Under the pieces are notes generated by a model. The model made no database searches. It was not told the DNA's origin and worked only from the letters and a program-made list of their open reading frames with translations. DNA of 64,000 nt from Heterobasidion occidentale (taxonomy: Eukaryota > Basidiomycota > Agaricomycetes > Russulales > Bondarzewiaceae): NCBI GenBank assembly GCA_039111635.1, contig JBCAQO010000014.1:1364001-1428000 (forward strand), given 5' to 3'. Position numbers and translations under genes: made by a program. Below are positions 41,528 through 52,587 of this stretch, one piece after another (the stretch's first letter is position 1; the number at the start of each line of letters is the position of its first letter).

Positions 41528-42140
41528 ATGATGAGCCCGTCTGTTGCGGATCCAAGTCCTCCCGCCAATGCTCCCGAAATTGAAGCTCCGGCGCGGACTC
41601 AGACTCCCGGGAGCGTCCCTCGACAGCAGCACGTCCTCGTCATCGGCAGCGGTCTGGTCGGCCTGACCATCGCGCAGGGCCTCAAGAAGCGCAATATCCC
41701 ATGCACTGTCTTTGAACGGGACGCAGACCAGCACGGACGCTTGCAGGGCTGGTCGATCACGCTCCACTGGAGTCTGCATGCGCTCGAGCAGGTGCTCCCG
41801 AGAGAGCTGTTTGACGAGCTGATCAGCGTAGGTCGCTCGTGCGGTCGTGCGGTCGTTGCGCTCATGAGGACTGAGCGCTTTTGCAGGTCCATGTCGAGAG
41901 TGAGTTATTGCGTCGTCTCGGGAAAAAGGCAGTGACTCACACCGCTTTGACGCGCACATCAGCCAATCTTGATCAGAGCACAGGCAGTTTCATCATCATT
42001 GGTCAGCATCGTACATCGCAGCACGACGCTCGCGCTGGCTGAAACTACTTCCTACTACTTACTCCAGATGGCCGCGATCTCAGCGTTAAGCACCGTCTCC
42101 CACCGTCAAGCGCCGGATCCGCGCTGATCGCGCCAAGATC
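41528..42140 (+). pseudogene. FAD-dependent monooxygenase, 5' part only
   Basis: Starts ATG 41528 (MMSPSVADPSPP). The dinucleotide-binding motif is HVLVIGSGLVGLTIAQGL, with VFERDAD following, as in group A flavoprotein monooxygenases; GWSITLHWSLHALEQVLP follows. Two introns (41826-41886, and one ending near 41962) give VHVES and LDQSTGSFIIIG, and a third ends near 42066 before DGRDLSVKHR. Then the frame slips by one base to SPTVKRRIRADRAKIRK and the coding sense stops at 42140, abutting a gypsy fragment. The FAD-binding C-terminal half is absent from the window. Confidence 0.75.
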
Positions 42141-42146
42141 CGGAAG

Positions 42147-43662
42147 GTGATGGTAGTTGCAGAAAACTCGCAGGAATTGCTCGATCTCTTGGTTCACCCG
42201 TTCCGTTTCTCCATCTGTTTGGGGATGATAAGCCATGCTGAGGGCAGGGGTGATCCCCATTCCTTTCCATGGTTCCCTTGTGAACTTTGCCGCAAATTGG
42301 GGTCCTCTGTCGGACACCACCTTGGTTGGTAGACCGTATCGTTTGAACACATTGTCCTGGAAAAGCGTCGTGGTCTCTTCGGCCGTGATTGTCTTCTTGC
42401 ACGGAGTTATCACTATTCCTTTTGACAGGCCCTGATCGACCACTACGTTTATCGAGTTGTAGCCTCTGCTTTCCGGGAGGTCTGTTATAAAGTCGGTCGA
42501 GATAAAACGCCAAGGGGCATTTGTGGTTTCCAATGGTTGTATCGGTGGATGGGTCCTGTGGGGCAGATTCTTGGTGGACTGACAGACTGCGCATCCATCC
42601 ACATATTGATGTACGAATTTGGTCATACTGGACCACCAATAATGGCGCTGTACTAATTCCAAGGTTTTTGCCCAGCCAGGGTGTCCTGTAGCCATAGTGT
42701 CATGGTGCATTTTGACAATCATTCGTTGGAGGAGGTTGTCTCTTGGGACACATATGTAGTCATCGCGTCTTGTAATGCCATTCTCATGTGTCCATTTTCT
42801 TAGGTTGCCCTTCATCGCCTTCGGTCCTTTTTCCAGCAATTTCTTGAGGGTGACATCAACTAGCAAATCATGCTCTGAGTGCGAGTGTCAGATAAGGGAG
42901 AGGATGTCCGAGGATACGAGTTCCGTTGCTTTGACGTGTATGCCTTCACTTGGTTCTACCAGGGTTTCACTGGACTCGGTGAAAAGTTTGGACAGGAGCA
43001 GAGTCTGTGCTTTGTTATCAGATTCCACCCCCTCACTAAGGTCTGGACGCCTGGACAGAGCATTGGCGTGATTAGTAGTTCCAGCTTTGTAGCTGAGCTG
43101 GAAGTCAAATCGAGACAAAAACAGACTCCAGCGCGCTTGTCGCCTTGATAGGTCATGCGCTGTCTGAAAGTGTTCTAGGTTCTTGTGGTCTGTCCAGATC
43201 TCAAAGGGATTTCTAGCACCTTTGAGGTAGTGTTTCCAGTGTTCCAGTGCCTTGATGATTGCAAGGAGTTCGCGATCATGCATGTCATAATTCTGTTTGG
43301 GCGGTGAGAACGATCCCAAGAGGTAGGCAACGGGGTGCCAGTTGTTATCAGGTCCTTCCTGTAAGAGGACTGCACTGTATGCCGCGAGGGAAGCGTCGGT
43401 GACAAGCCGGTAGGGGTGCATCAGATCAGGGTATAGTAGGACAGGCTGACTGATAAAGGCTTTCTTTAATCAGTCAAACACCTGTTGGTACTCCGTAGTC
43501 CAGTCCCATCTCATGTCTTTCTTTGTGAGGTCGTGCAGGGGCCAAGCGATTAAGGAGAACTTGTCAATGAATCAACGGTAAAAGTTCCCCAAGCCTAAGA
43601 AAGAACGGATGTCGCGGACTGTGCGCGGGATGGGCCACTCCTGGATCGCCTCAATCTTCGAG
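42147..43662 (-). mobile_element. decayed Ty3/gypsy pol fragment
   Basis: One minus-strand frame spans the end of RT ([12 protein letters not shown]), RNase H (RLVTDASLAAYSAVLL) and integrase (CAVCQSTKNLPHRTH, VVSDRGPQFAAKF, YHPQTDGETERVNQEIEQFL). It has no frameshift but three in-frame TGA codons at 43574, 43472 and 42890. It ends at 42147 within the integrase, where the monooxygenase fragment begins, and at 43662, where an LTR-like sequence starts. Confidence 0.85.
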
Positions 43663-44491
43663 TGTTAGGACCGCATCCTAACACGTGCTTCGCATGTGAG
43701 TGGATGGACTGGTCAAGTGCTTCGGACTTGTTGCAACTCGGACAGATTCCCATGACTCCTTATGATTTACATGCTCTGCATAAACGGTTACTTACAGTTC
43801 CTACTTCTTGATGCGAACAGACTTTGGTTCCTGGTTCCTGATCGATTACGATGTGCCTCGGTATTTCACATGGATGTGGACAGACATTAGTGCCCCAGTA
43901 CTATAGTTAGATCGATGACACATCTTCGCTTACGGATCTCAATCGTTGACTTTGGTACCTGAGAAGCGCACAGACTAGATCTTGATTCTGCCCTAGATAC
44001 TTCTTTGTATATTTAGCTGAGATGAGCTTCTAAGAAGCTCAGCTCGTTCACCTGTAATACACTCGATCTCTGCACTGCACCCGGTGTCTGGCTACCTTCT
44101 TAGCCCACACTTCGTGATCTCTGTCAGATCTGAGAAACTCTTTACACGGTCTGACGAAGCACTGGACTCGTCTCCCTTCCCTCTCCTCCCTCTACTCATC
44201 TGCTTCTATACCGGGCTAGCTGCCTTCCGTGTTCTCAGTTGGACACTCCCTCGTGTCATCTGTTGGACAGGAGAAGATCATCCGGTTCCTCCTCATCATC
44301 GAGAAGACCTTGAAGATCACCTTCTCAATCTCTTCAAGAACAAAGCCGACAGCGACCCTGAGTTCCTCGAAAGAGCTCAAAGACAATCCATCGTCTTCAT
44401 CCATTGGAGTCTACGATTATACAAACCAGTGGAGGTTTAGCCTAGGGACCCCTTCATGCATTGGTGCACATGATAGGTCTCCGACCTAACA
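43663..44491. repeat. LTR-like sequence (TGTTA...TAACA)
   Basis: Begins TGTTAGGACCGCATCCTAACA, itself an 8-bp inverted repeat, and ends CCGACCTAACA about 829 bp later. The flanking pentamers differ (TCGAG and GGTAC), so it is not a clean solo LTR. It is probably one end of a retroelement whose other end is not in the window. Confidence 0.5.
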
Positions 44492-45492
44492 GGTACTCCT
44501 ACGTTGGGAGATGGATAGGTCCGCAACAACCTTAGCTTAAACTAGCAGGGCAGTCCGCAACGACTTATGTATAAACTAGCCTCAGTCCGCGATGACTTAG
44601 AGATAAACTAGCCGACGTCCGCAAAGACGCAAAACTACGGACGTCCGGCATGACGTTAAACTACCAGGACATACCTTACGCTGACCCCGCAATAATTACC
44701 GTCAATGCGGATACCATGGTCTATTCAAGAGACCATGGGGTTCAAAGTCTATTCTTCAAAGTCCTTACCTCGTGTTCAATACGCAGAGCGTGGCTACATG
44801 CTCGCTCCCATGTGACAAACAAACTCTGGATGAACACTCAATCTCTAACCAGGACGGGCCACCTTATGGGGCTGACAGAGTTAGGGATCTTCAAAAGGGT
44901 CCTGCCGGACTCAGAACAAGTCAAGAAAAGCCCATTCTTGATAGGTTGGTGGGCCTAAGCCTTAGTAAAGCGATCAACCCACACACCTGGAGTCCCCCTC
45001 GATACCGGAGATCAAGGAGATGAAGATCTATCCTGGAAACACTGAAGCATGGCCTTCGGCATTTTGAAGAAGAACGACACACACCCATCCACAACGTTTC
45101 TATTTCATCTCATAATCATTTGCACAACACCTTTCTGTATCGTCACCAGATGGAACTGGCTCATCAAAGGTACCAGGAGACACCTGGTTTCGAGCAGCTG
45201 CCTATTGACTCTAGGAGTGTACTCACAAAACGTACGGTGAAGGAAGAACACCGAGGGCAACGCAATATTGTGGCGATATTGCTAAAAGCCTGGATCGAAC
45301 AGCTCAACGGAGATGGAAAACTCCTAGGTGTTGTAAACAACGTAGGTCGGTCTTCGCCCCAGAAAACGAAGTCATATTGGGAAGACGCATCCCAATCCAT
45401 TGGATGACCAGAAAGCAATTGTACGTGGAATGACGATGAAGCTTGCAAGGGCGAGTAGTCCCCTCAGGAGTTGGGACCTAGAAAGGGGGTAA
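44492..45492 (+). mobile_element. internal remnant of an LTR retroelement
   Basis: Follows the LTR-like block and leads to a polypurine tract (GAAAGGGGGTAA) at 45481-45492. Open frames such as LAHQRYQETPGFEQLPIDSR have no recognised domain. It could be a non-autonomous element. Confidence 0.4.
44518..44665. repeat. 33-bp imperfect tandem repeat
   Basis: Four to five units of the type GTCCGCAACGACTTA followed by ATAAACTAGCC, decaying towards the right end. Confidence 0.75.
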
Positions 45493-46063
45493 TGTTATGA
45501 CTTGACCGATCGGGGTCCTTCGGGGCTGGTCTATCCGATGGATCAAGCATCACATGCTAGGCGGCTCTACTACAGAGCATACATCAAGGTATTTGGCATG
45601 TCCTTAGGAGCCGACTAGACCGATGGTTCTTCAAGACATCGGTAGAGGCTACATTGGAGGGACACGGGGCTCACAAGATAGGCACAGAGATAAGAGAGGC
45701 ATTCACATGCCATGGGCTTAGGGCTTATGGGTAAGCACCTCGTCGCACCATGATGGATCAGTGCGACTAGAGAAGTATAAGAGTAGGCACCGGCTGAGAG
45801 AGACAGCGACCACAGCTCTCCTGGGATGGAAACCCGGAGAAGCACACGGACTCTTACCCTATACCCTATACAGTATATAAGGCCCATAGAATAGGCTGAG
45901 GATCTTCAGTCTATTCTCTTCGTCCCTTCGTATCTTTGAATACGAACACCTTCGCTCTTAGGTATCTCCTTATACCTATATTCTTAAGAGCCAATCATTA
46001 TTCCCTCCTGTATCACTGCCTGATACAGTCGAGACTTCGTCTACCACTCAGTCCTTCGTGCAA
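45493..46063 (+). repeat. second LTR-like block, end uncertain
   Basis: Starts TGTTATGACTTGACC directly after a purine tract. It contains TATATAAGGCCC near 45873 and a pyrimidine-rich stretch downstream, as a retroelement promoter would. The 3' limit is a guess (CCTTCGTGCA), and no partner LTR is seen. Confidence 0.4.
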
Positions 46064-46379
46064 CCTAGGGAAGAACCTGTTACTCTTGGGTTACTGAATG
46101 AGCAGTTCGTAATAGCCCTGGGAAGCTCCACTAGATGTTTCCCCGTCAAAACCCTCAAAATCTGGCCAAAAAAATAGTAACTTTTGCTGATTTTCGCCCC
46201 AGAAAAAGAGTAATTCTGACAGGGATGATCATGTGTGTCACAATTTGTCACAATTTGTCACACAATGTCACGCTAATTCTCCAGCACTCATTTTCACATG
46301 TTTCCGTTCGTTTCTGCCCATTTCTTCCTCCTCGCAGGCACTTGCGGTAGTTTAGATACATGAGAATCAATGAAATACA
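46064..46379. other. short intergenic region
   Basis: No gene seen. It holds three close copies of TGTCACAATT / TGTCACA near 46235-46270. Confidence 0.5.
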
Positions 46380-46817
46380 TTACATTTGCGAAAAAAAAAT
46401 CCTGATATCTTGACCGACCGCTTTCAAAGATTGAGCTACAGTAAGAGCTGCCTTTACCTTCAGCTTCATAAGTGCCTTCCAGCGTGAAGCGGCGATCGAC
46501 GTGAGCCACATGACAGATGTGACATTATCTTCAAAAGAGCCAATTGGGCGGGTGTTCTTGATCAGACCTCTTACGAGAGGGCCAAGCCAAGAAGAGAAGG
46601 TTAAAGAGTCGACAGGGTCTTGTGCCTGCTGCATCAATGCCCCAAAAATGTTGATAGTGGTGCTGGGGATCTTAAGATGGTTCTCGCTATGGTTGACTAG
46701 AGGTGCAAGATCAAGTTCATTGAAATGTATGTTCCGGATCCATCGTAAATGCTTGTCTGGCACAAGATTAGCAAGCTCCGCAGCACCGAGGGACATGAAG
46801 TGATGACAAGAAAGCAA
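46380..46817 (-). CDS. unrecognised open frame next to the prenyltransferase
   Basis: About 145 codons on the minus strand (MLSCHHFMSLGAAELANLVP to AVGQDIRIFFSQM), with no intron and no motif known to me. It begins only about 16 bp after the prenyltransferase stop on the same strand. It may be a separate small gene, an exon of an unrecognised one, or chance; codon use is not distinctive. Confidence 0.3.
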   Translation of the reverse strand: MLSCHHFMSLGAAELANLVPDKHLRWIRNIHFNELDLAPLVNHSENHLKIPSTTINIFGALMQQAQDPVDSLTFSSWLGPLVRGLIKNTRPIGSFEDNVTSVMWLTSIAASRWKALMKLKVKAALTVAQSLKAVGQDIRIFFSQM

Positions 46818-46833
46818 ATCGGTTCAAAATGGC

Positions 46834-48366
46834 CTATGATGTTGTGCTTACGAAACTACGAATCCTTGGAAACAACCCGTCGGCGTCCTCGCCATCCGCC
46901 CATGAATGGCTCGAGAAATAGCTTGGATTCAGATACACCGCTACCTCTGTATCGTCTTTTCTCGGCGCCAATCCAATTCTAAAATCTATCAGCAAGTCAA
47001 ACATTTTGGATGCTCGGACCACTCACTCTGCCACAAAAGCCGTAGGGTCGGCATGATCTGCGAACGCCCTTGTAATGCATAGTCAGTTGGTGCGCGGCAA
47101 GACGGAGATGGCGAGTATGCTTACTGTAGCAGTGGCGCCCCATCTAAGATGCGACAGTGATCGAGCAATTGACGGCAATGAACGAATCACATCTAGGGAT
47201 TTCACCGCACATGATGTACAACTTGCTCGACAAAGCGATGGTCTCGGTGGCCGTAGCTGCCCCAATCTCGTAAAAGAGGAGACAGTAAGCAGGTTTATCG
47301 GAATCCGCGCCTCTTGGAGATGCTATCAGCGATCTCCACACATCTCTACAAGTGGAAACGAAGTGCTCTGGGAGGGTAACTTTGCCGCCCAAGCTCAAAT
47401 GAGATTCGAATGCATCAAAATCTTTGTATGTGGGTAGGACACATCGTGTGTAGAATTTGACGCGCGGGAACGGATGTCGGGTGGCATCGACGGAAAGCAT
47501 TCGAGGACGTAGTGTATCGGGATAGGATAGGATGTAGTCCCGTACCGTGTGCCATGCATCCACAAACGCCGGCGACGCAAACACTAGATTGATGGTGCTG
47601 CTCGAGTGAAAAACGTGATCCAGCATGGCAAGAAGCTTAGAGCTCGTCTGGCACGAAGGCAAAAGCCAGTAAAACTTGACCTTAGTATGGGAACCAACGA
47701 GGTCGAAGCCGGCGAATGTGGTTGAAGGTGAGCAGATGGGACAGGAATTCTGATGGGAATCGAGTTCGTAGTGCATGATCATGGAGGTGATATGAGTCCA
47801 GAGATCTGGGAAAACGTCTATCCTCGATGTATGTCCATTGGTGTCCGAGGCGATAGCCCGGAGGGTCTCGATGGCCTTGAATGCATTTTCAAATGAGGAG
47901 GATCTATATAACTCTGGGAAAGAAGGGGCTATGTCCACGACGTAGCGCACGATGGGCTTGCCTCGCTGATCGTGGTTCCTCCAGCAGCAGCTGAGCTCAA
48001 ACGGCGTGTAGTCATTTGTCACAGACGACTTGTATCGTGGGCGATAAGGCCCGAACGGTGCATTCATAGAGGCAGCATCGTGTTCGGGCCCAAGACCTAG
48101 CCATGGCACGACATGGTGGACAAAAAACTGGACATGCTGCTGGACTTGGTTAGGGGTATAATCGCCGTGATACGCAAGCACTCCTTGCAGGTATGGCGCG
48201 AGAATTCGAGACCACTGGAGGTCCGCTTGCCAACCATCCGCTTCCAGATGCACTTTGGATGCATAAGATGGATCGATCTGTGATGCGACCTATGCGTAAC
48301 CTGCACATCGACGTGAAAACCAGTGCTTACAATTCGATGAAGTTGATCACAATCCTTGGGATTCAT
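46834..48366 (-). CDS. DMATS-type aromatic prenyltransferase
   Basis: Transfers a prenyl group to an aromatic, often indole, acceptor. Exon 1 is 12 codons (MNPKDCDQLHRI, ATG 48366), then a GTAAGC intron. Exon 2 starts at 48277 with IDPSYASKVHLEADGW. It carries VQQHVQFFVHHVVPWLG, SSVTNDYTPFELSCCW (the aromatic/substrate region with the conserved Glu), GKPIVRYVVDIAP, VKFYWLLPSCQTS, RVKFYTRCVLPTYKDFDAF and YEIGAATATETI, matching the beta-strand order of the ABBA barrel. The last exon follows a GTGAGT intron and reads EIGLAPRKDDTEVAVYLNP, with a stop at 46834. The exon between 47144 and 47022 is not fully resolved. Such enzymes belong to secondary metabolism; the broken FAD monooxygenase and glycosyltransferase nearby could have been partners. 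Confidence 0.75.
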
Positions 48367-48566
48367 GTTCGAGAGGACGATTGACGAAGGTCAGGAAAGA
48401 CTGACTATTTGGCAAAAAAAAATGGATAACTCGAGCGCCGAAAAAGTCCAAGAACTTACTTCACAAGTCGTCAAAGAGTTCCCATGTCCTGCAGCCCCTA
48501 TCATCCCATTGGCATCCATTCGACCGCGAACGCTGTATGCAAAATCGAGAGGTGAAGGTTTAAACC

Positions 48567-50592
48567 ATGATCATCGAGAACCTACGTGTATTCCTCTCCA
48601 AAGCCATACCTCTACTTGCACCGCTGCTATTCTGGCCGACCCTCGAGCACACCTCTCCAGACATTAGCGTCTCCTTACCTGTGTCTCCTCCTCCTAATGC
48701 GCCTACGCTCTCCAGATCTCTCCTCTCCTTCTCTTTTGAGCAAGATCGTTGGGTCGATTGGATAGGACCGGGTTCAAGAAACGAATTCTTCTACAATGTG
48801 CTGAGTAATCTGAAAGATCTGTCTGGAGAGGCGACGAGGTTGCGGATAGGAGCGGACTCGGAGGACGTGACGAACTTCAACTCCGCCGTGGAGGTCTCGC
48901 TTTTCGCTTGCTCGTCAGAATACGATGTCTGAACAGAATAAGTACCGTTTGTAGCTCTCGGACGCAATATCTCCGCCTGCAACCGCAACAGACCCTTACC
49001 CGGAGGCTTTGAATGTGATCGTTGGACATGGGTACTATCAACTTGCCTCTTTACTGCCCTCAGGTGAGTCTTCTATTCACGTCCTTCTGTCAGAACACAA
49101 ACATTTCGATAGGAACCAAGGTGATCTGGGGAGTCAATCTCAAACAGCAAAACATTACTGCTGCTTCGCTCCAGGCAAAGGCGATCGTGCAAGCATTCTC
49201 CTCGTCCACTGTTCGAAATGCAGGGGTCATGTTGCAAGCAATCGAGATTGGGAACGAACCGGACCGCTATAAGAGGCCCGAGTGGACTGTCGAGGACTAC
49301 GTCAAAAGGTATGTCAAAAAATGAGGCTTCGAGTCGAGATCTTTCTGTATGCGCTCACTAAGGGGTTGCTTGTCGTAGATGGACCTTGTTTGCGACAAAC
49401 GTATCAGCAACTATCGCTGCGGTGTCCAAGTCAAACATACCTTTACTCGGGGCAGCTTTTTCACAGTCTACCCATAACACGACTGGGTTCTCTCCGCAAG
49501 GTATCTTCGAGCTGGGCATCCTCAACACAGAACCTGGATCTCAAATCTCATCGTGAATAGCTCCCTCTCACAATTTGCACTCTTGTCGGTAACTGATACA
49601 ATGGGTCTGTCTCTGATAGAATCTCTCAACATCATTATATCTGCGCCTGCCCACAAGGTGTCCTCCAAGACTTGATGTCAAAGTCCGCTATCCGGGGCAA
49701 TCTTTCTCAGTACTCCCCTGACATCGCAGCCGTGCATTCCAAAGGCCTTACATACATCTTGGGCGAGACTAACAGTTATCTATATGCAGGAGCTCCCCAT
49801 GTCAGGGATACTGCAGGTGCAGCGCTTTGGGCACTGGACTACACCCTGTTTGCATCCCAGTTGGGGATCGAGAGGGTTTATTTTCACGAGGGCATCGGAT
49901 TTAAGCACAATTTTGTACGTCTTCTTCATGCCTCAATGCTCACCCTCTATTTCCTGTACTGAAGGAAAGCATCGGACTGACCTCACACCCATATGCTGGC
50001 CGTATCATGCCTTGAACAGATTCAACCGGTGACCCTTAATCGCTCCATCTATGACGGAAGCGCCCTGTCCCAGCCACTCGCACCGCACATTCAACCTCCA
50101 TATTATGCCGCAATCATAATCGCTGAAGCCATTGGCCCCTCGAATGCCACTCAAGCCATAGAGCTCAACATCAGCAACTCTCAAGTTTCTGGTTACGCGT
50201 TTTTCGACAACCGGCGTCTCAAGCGCGCGGTTATCATCAATCTGAATGTGTTTGTTGGGGACACAGCTAGGGGATCAGTGCACGTCGTTCCAAGCATCTT
50301 AGGGTATGGTTGGAAGGTGCCAACGACAATGACAATCAAAAGGTTGATGGTTCCGTGAGTTCAAATTTTCGACGTCTTTGCATGTGTGGAGTGGGTTCTT
50401 ATTGAATATGCATCTCATGACGGAAAATATGGACATAGGTTTGCGAATTCCACATCAGGTGTGACGTGGGGCGGTCAAACGTACGAGACCTCTGATGGGA
50501 AGGTACAAAGGGATTTAGACGTTCAGACTGTGCCGATCAGCCAGGGTGTGGATCTTCACGACACGGAGGCCGTCATGCTCATTTTTTCATGA
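48567..50592 (+). CDS. glycoside hydrolase family 79 (beta-glucuronidase/heparanase-like)
   Basis: Starts ATG 48567 with a hydrophobic leader (SKAIPLLAPLLFWPTLEH), probably secreted. The (beta/alpha)8 domain shows RWVDWIGPGSRNEFFYNVL, RLRIGADSEDVTNFN, VIWGVNLKQQNITAA, the acid/base in AIEIGNEPDRYKRPEW and the nucleophile in TYILGETNSYLYAG. AGAALWALDYTLFASQLGIE and NRSIYDGSALSQP follow, and a C-terminal beta domain (VSGYAFFDNRRLKRAVIINL, FANSTSGVTWGGQTYE) ends at stop 50592. There are about six exons with short introns. GH79 enzymes release glucuronic or 4-O-methyl-glucuronic acid, for example from arabinogalactan proteins. One exon join near 49.55-49.62 kb is unclear. Confidence 0.85.
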
Positions 50593-50805
50593 AGTTACAG
50601 TGTGTATTAGACCGTACGCAGACACGACCCCCCAATTGTCCTTTTTTGTTCTTATGCTCGTCCACAAAGGAATGATTTGAACTGTTGCGTCATGGCACAA
50701 TGATATACAATGTGAACGGGGGCGGATTCAACACCGGCCATAGGCGTCAATGGCTATCCAGTGCAGTCCAACGTCCTCACTCTGGTCTGCATCTTAGAGT
50801 CAAAT

Positions 50806-52587
50806 TTACACTGGCTCGGGCACATTATCCGTCAACGCCCTGGGCGATCCCAAATTTGGTGTCCCATCCGAGTGCCACCCAACGGCCTGAACCATCGTGT
50901 ACCTGCACACAGTCAGCATCGAAGAAGGTCCAGAATAGCACCGCGTATTGATGCAAGGCTCGGAGCAGTGGTGTGGAAACGTACCGCGATCCATCACACA
51001 GTCCGGGTGAGGTCGACGACGCGTGGTACACGTTGTAGATTTCGTCTCCGCTCGGGCTTAGGAAGAAGCCGTTGTGGCCCGGCCTGGCACGCAGTTCGCG
51101 CGATCAGTCGATACCTGTGGCACGAGAAGGAGGGGACAGCGTGGCTCGCTTACTCGTCGTTACTGTCGATGATGAGGTATTCAGTATGCGCTGTCGTGCG
51201 AAGACCTCAAGGAACGAAATGGAGGATCGGGACGCACCCATTCGCAGAGGTGAAGATGGGGCTGCTGTACTTCGTCCAGCTGCTCGCGCTCAGCGGGTCC
51301 GAGCCCGCGAGCTCCAGCCGACCTAGGGAGTACCCAGTCCCCGCGCAGTTGCTCGCCGAGTACGCCATGAACGTCCTCCCGCCGTGGTACAGCGGTGCTG
51401 AACGCAAATCACCGAGCAAAAGTCAGCACACGTGTTCAAAAGAGAGAAGAGGCGAGGAGTAAGGAGGATCCTAGTCACACACCCGGACCCTCGTTCACGT
51501 TCGCGCCCACCTGCTCCCACGCGTACGTCGGAGTCGAGATCTTGACTGTATTTCCGAGCGTCGTGGCGCCAGTCATTTGGCTACCAACAACCCAGACAAC
51601 AGGACTCAGTTCAGATGGAATTCCAGGGAAAATTGGGAGTGGAGGCCCGAGAGTGAAAGACGCACGAGATCCACAAGCACTGGTTGTCGCCGTCCCAGCT
51701 CGAATAAACGAAGTAGTTGGCGCTGTTCGTGACGAGGACTGTGCCGTCGATGGTCCATGTGTCACGGTTCGGGATGACGAGACGGCCTGTCAAAATGAGC
51801 AGCATGAACTCACATGGCTGTGGGTGTTGTTAGGGAATGAACAAGGCGCACTGGCATACGACCAGGTGGAGTCCCAGATGATGTTCGAGCTGCCCTTGAG
51901 CACATGCGAGCGCTGGTTGTCGAACGTGTCCGATGTGCCGGCAGAATAGTAGCTTTTTACCACAGTAGCGGCGTGTGTCGTGAGGACTCAATGAGAAACG
52001 AAGAAAAGAGGGCGGACGCACATGTACCACGCGCCGTCTACATAGTGGATCTCTGGCGCCCAGATATTGCAGCACCTGGACGCCGTGCTATCCGTCCAGA
52101 CAACTTTGGGGATCGCCGTCTTCAGACCCGCGATCGTCTGAAAACATATCAGTTTCAGATGAGCCTCGTGAACAATTTTCTTCAAGAAAAATAAGGAGGC
52201 AGTATGCCGAAAGACCGTACAGTAGCTCGCGTGATCTGAATGTTTGTCCAAGTCGTAGTCGTCAAGTCTGTCAACATTTGGCACGTCTCAGTAATAAACA
52301 GTTGAGGGATGATCAGACGACCGACAATAGTAGCCTTCGTGGTAGACCTAGTTCGGGATTGCTGTCACGATGCGTAGAACGAGCCGGGGTGAAACAAAGA
52401 TGGGCACCATGAACGGATCACTCCCATCGGTCTTCTTGATCGGATTTTGGAAGGTCACGGCGCGCGAAAGCAGCGTAGCGTTGTTCGACGCTACCGCCGG
52501 GGAGTCGGAGATGGGCACTACGGCTGCCCTTACCACAGCGGACGCGGCAAGCACGAAGATCGGTAACAAGGGCTTCAAGTACCACAT
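50806..52587 (-). CDS. secreted glycoside hydrolase family 43
   Basis: Signal peptide MWYLKPLLPIFVLAASAVVRA. FQNPIKKTDGSDPFMV holds the first catalytic Asp of the five-bladed propeller. Further exons give TTTTWTNIQITRATTIAGL, TAIPKVVWTDSTASRCCNIW, APEIHYVDGAWYM, NRDTWTIDGTVLV, YFVYSSWDGDNQCLW, a catalytic-Glu context EGPAPLYHGGRTFMAYSAS and GHNGFF / EIYNVYHASSTSPGLCDGS. The stop is at 50806. The product resembles fungal arabinosidase/arabinan-acting GH43 enzymes; the exact specificity is not readable. The gene is convergent with the GH79 gene, about 210 bp apart; both enzymes act on plant cell-wall side chains. Confidence 0.85.

Noticed and set aside
43663..44491. Solo LTR with target duplication
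   Set aside because: Flanking pentamers TCGAG and GGTAC do not match.
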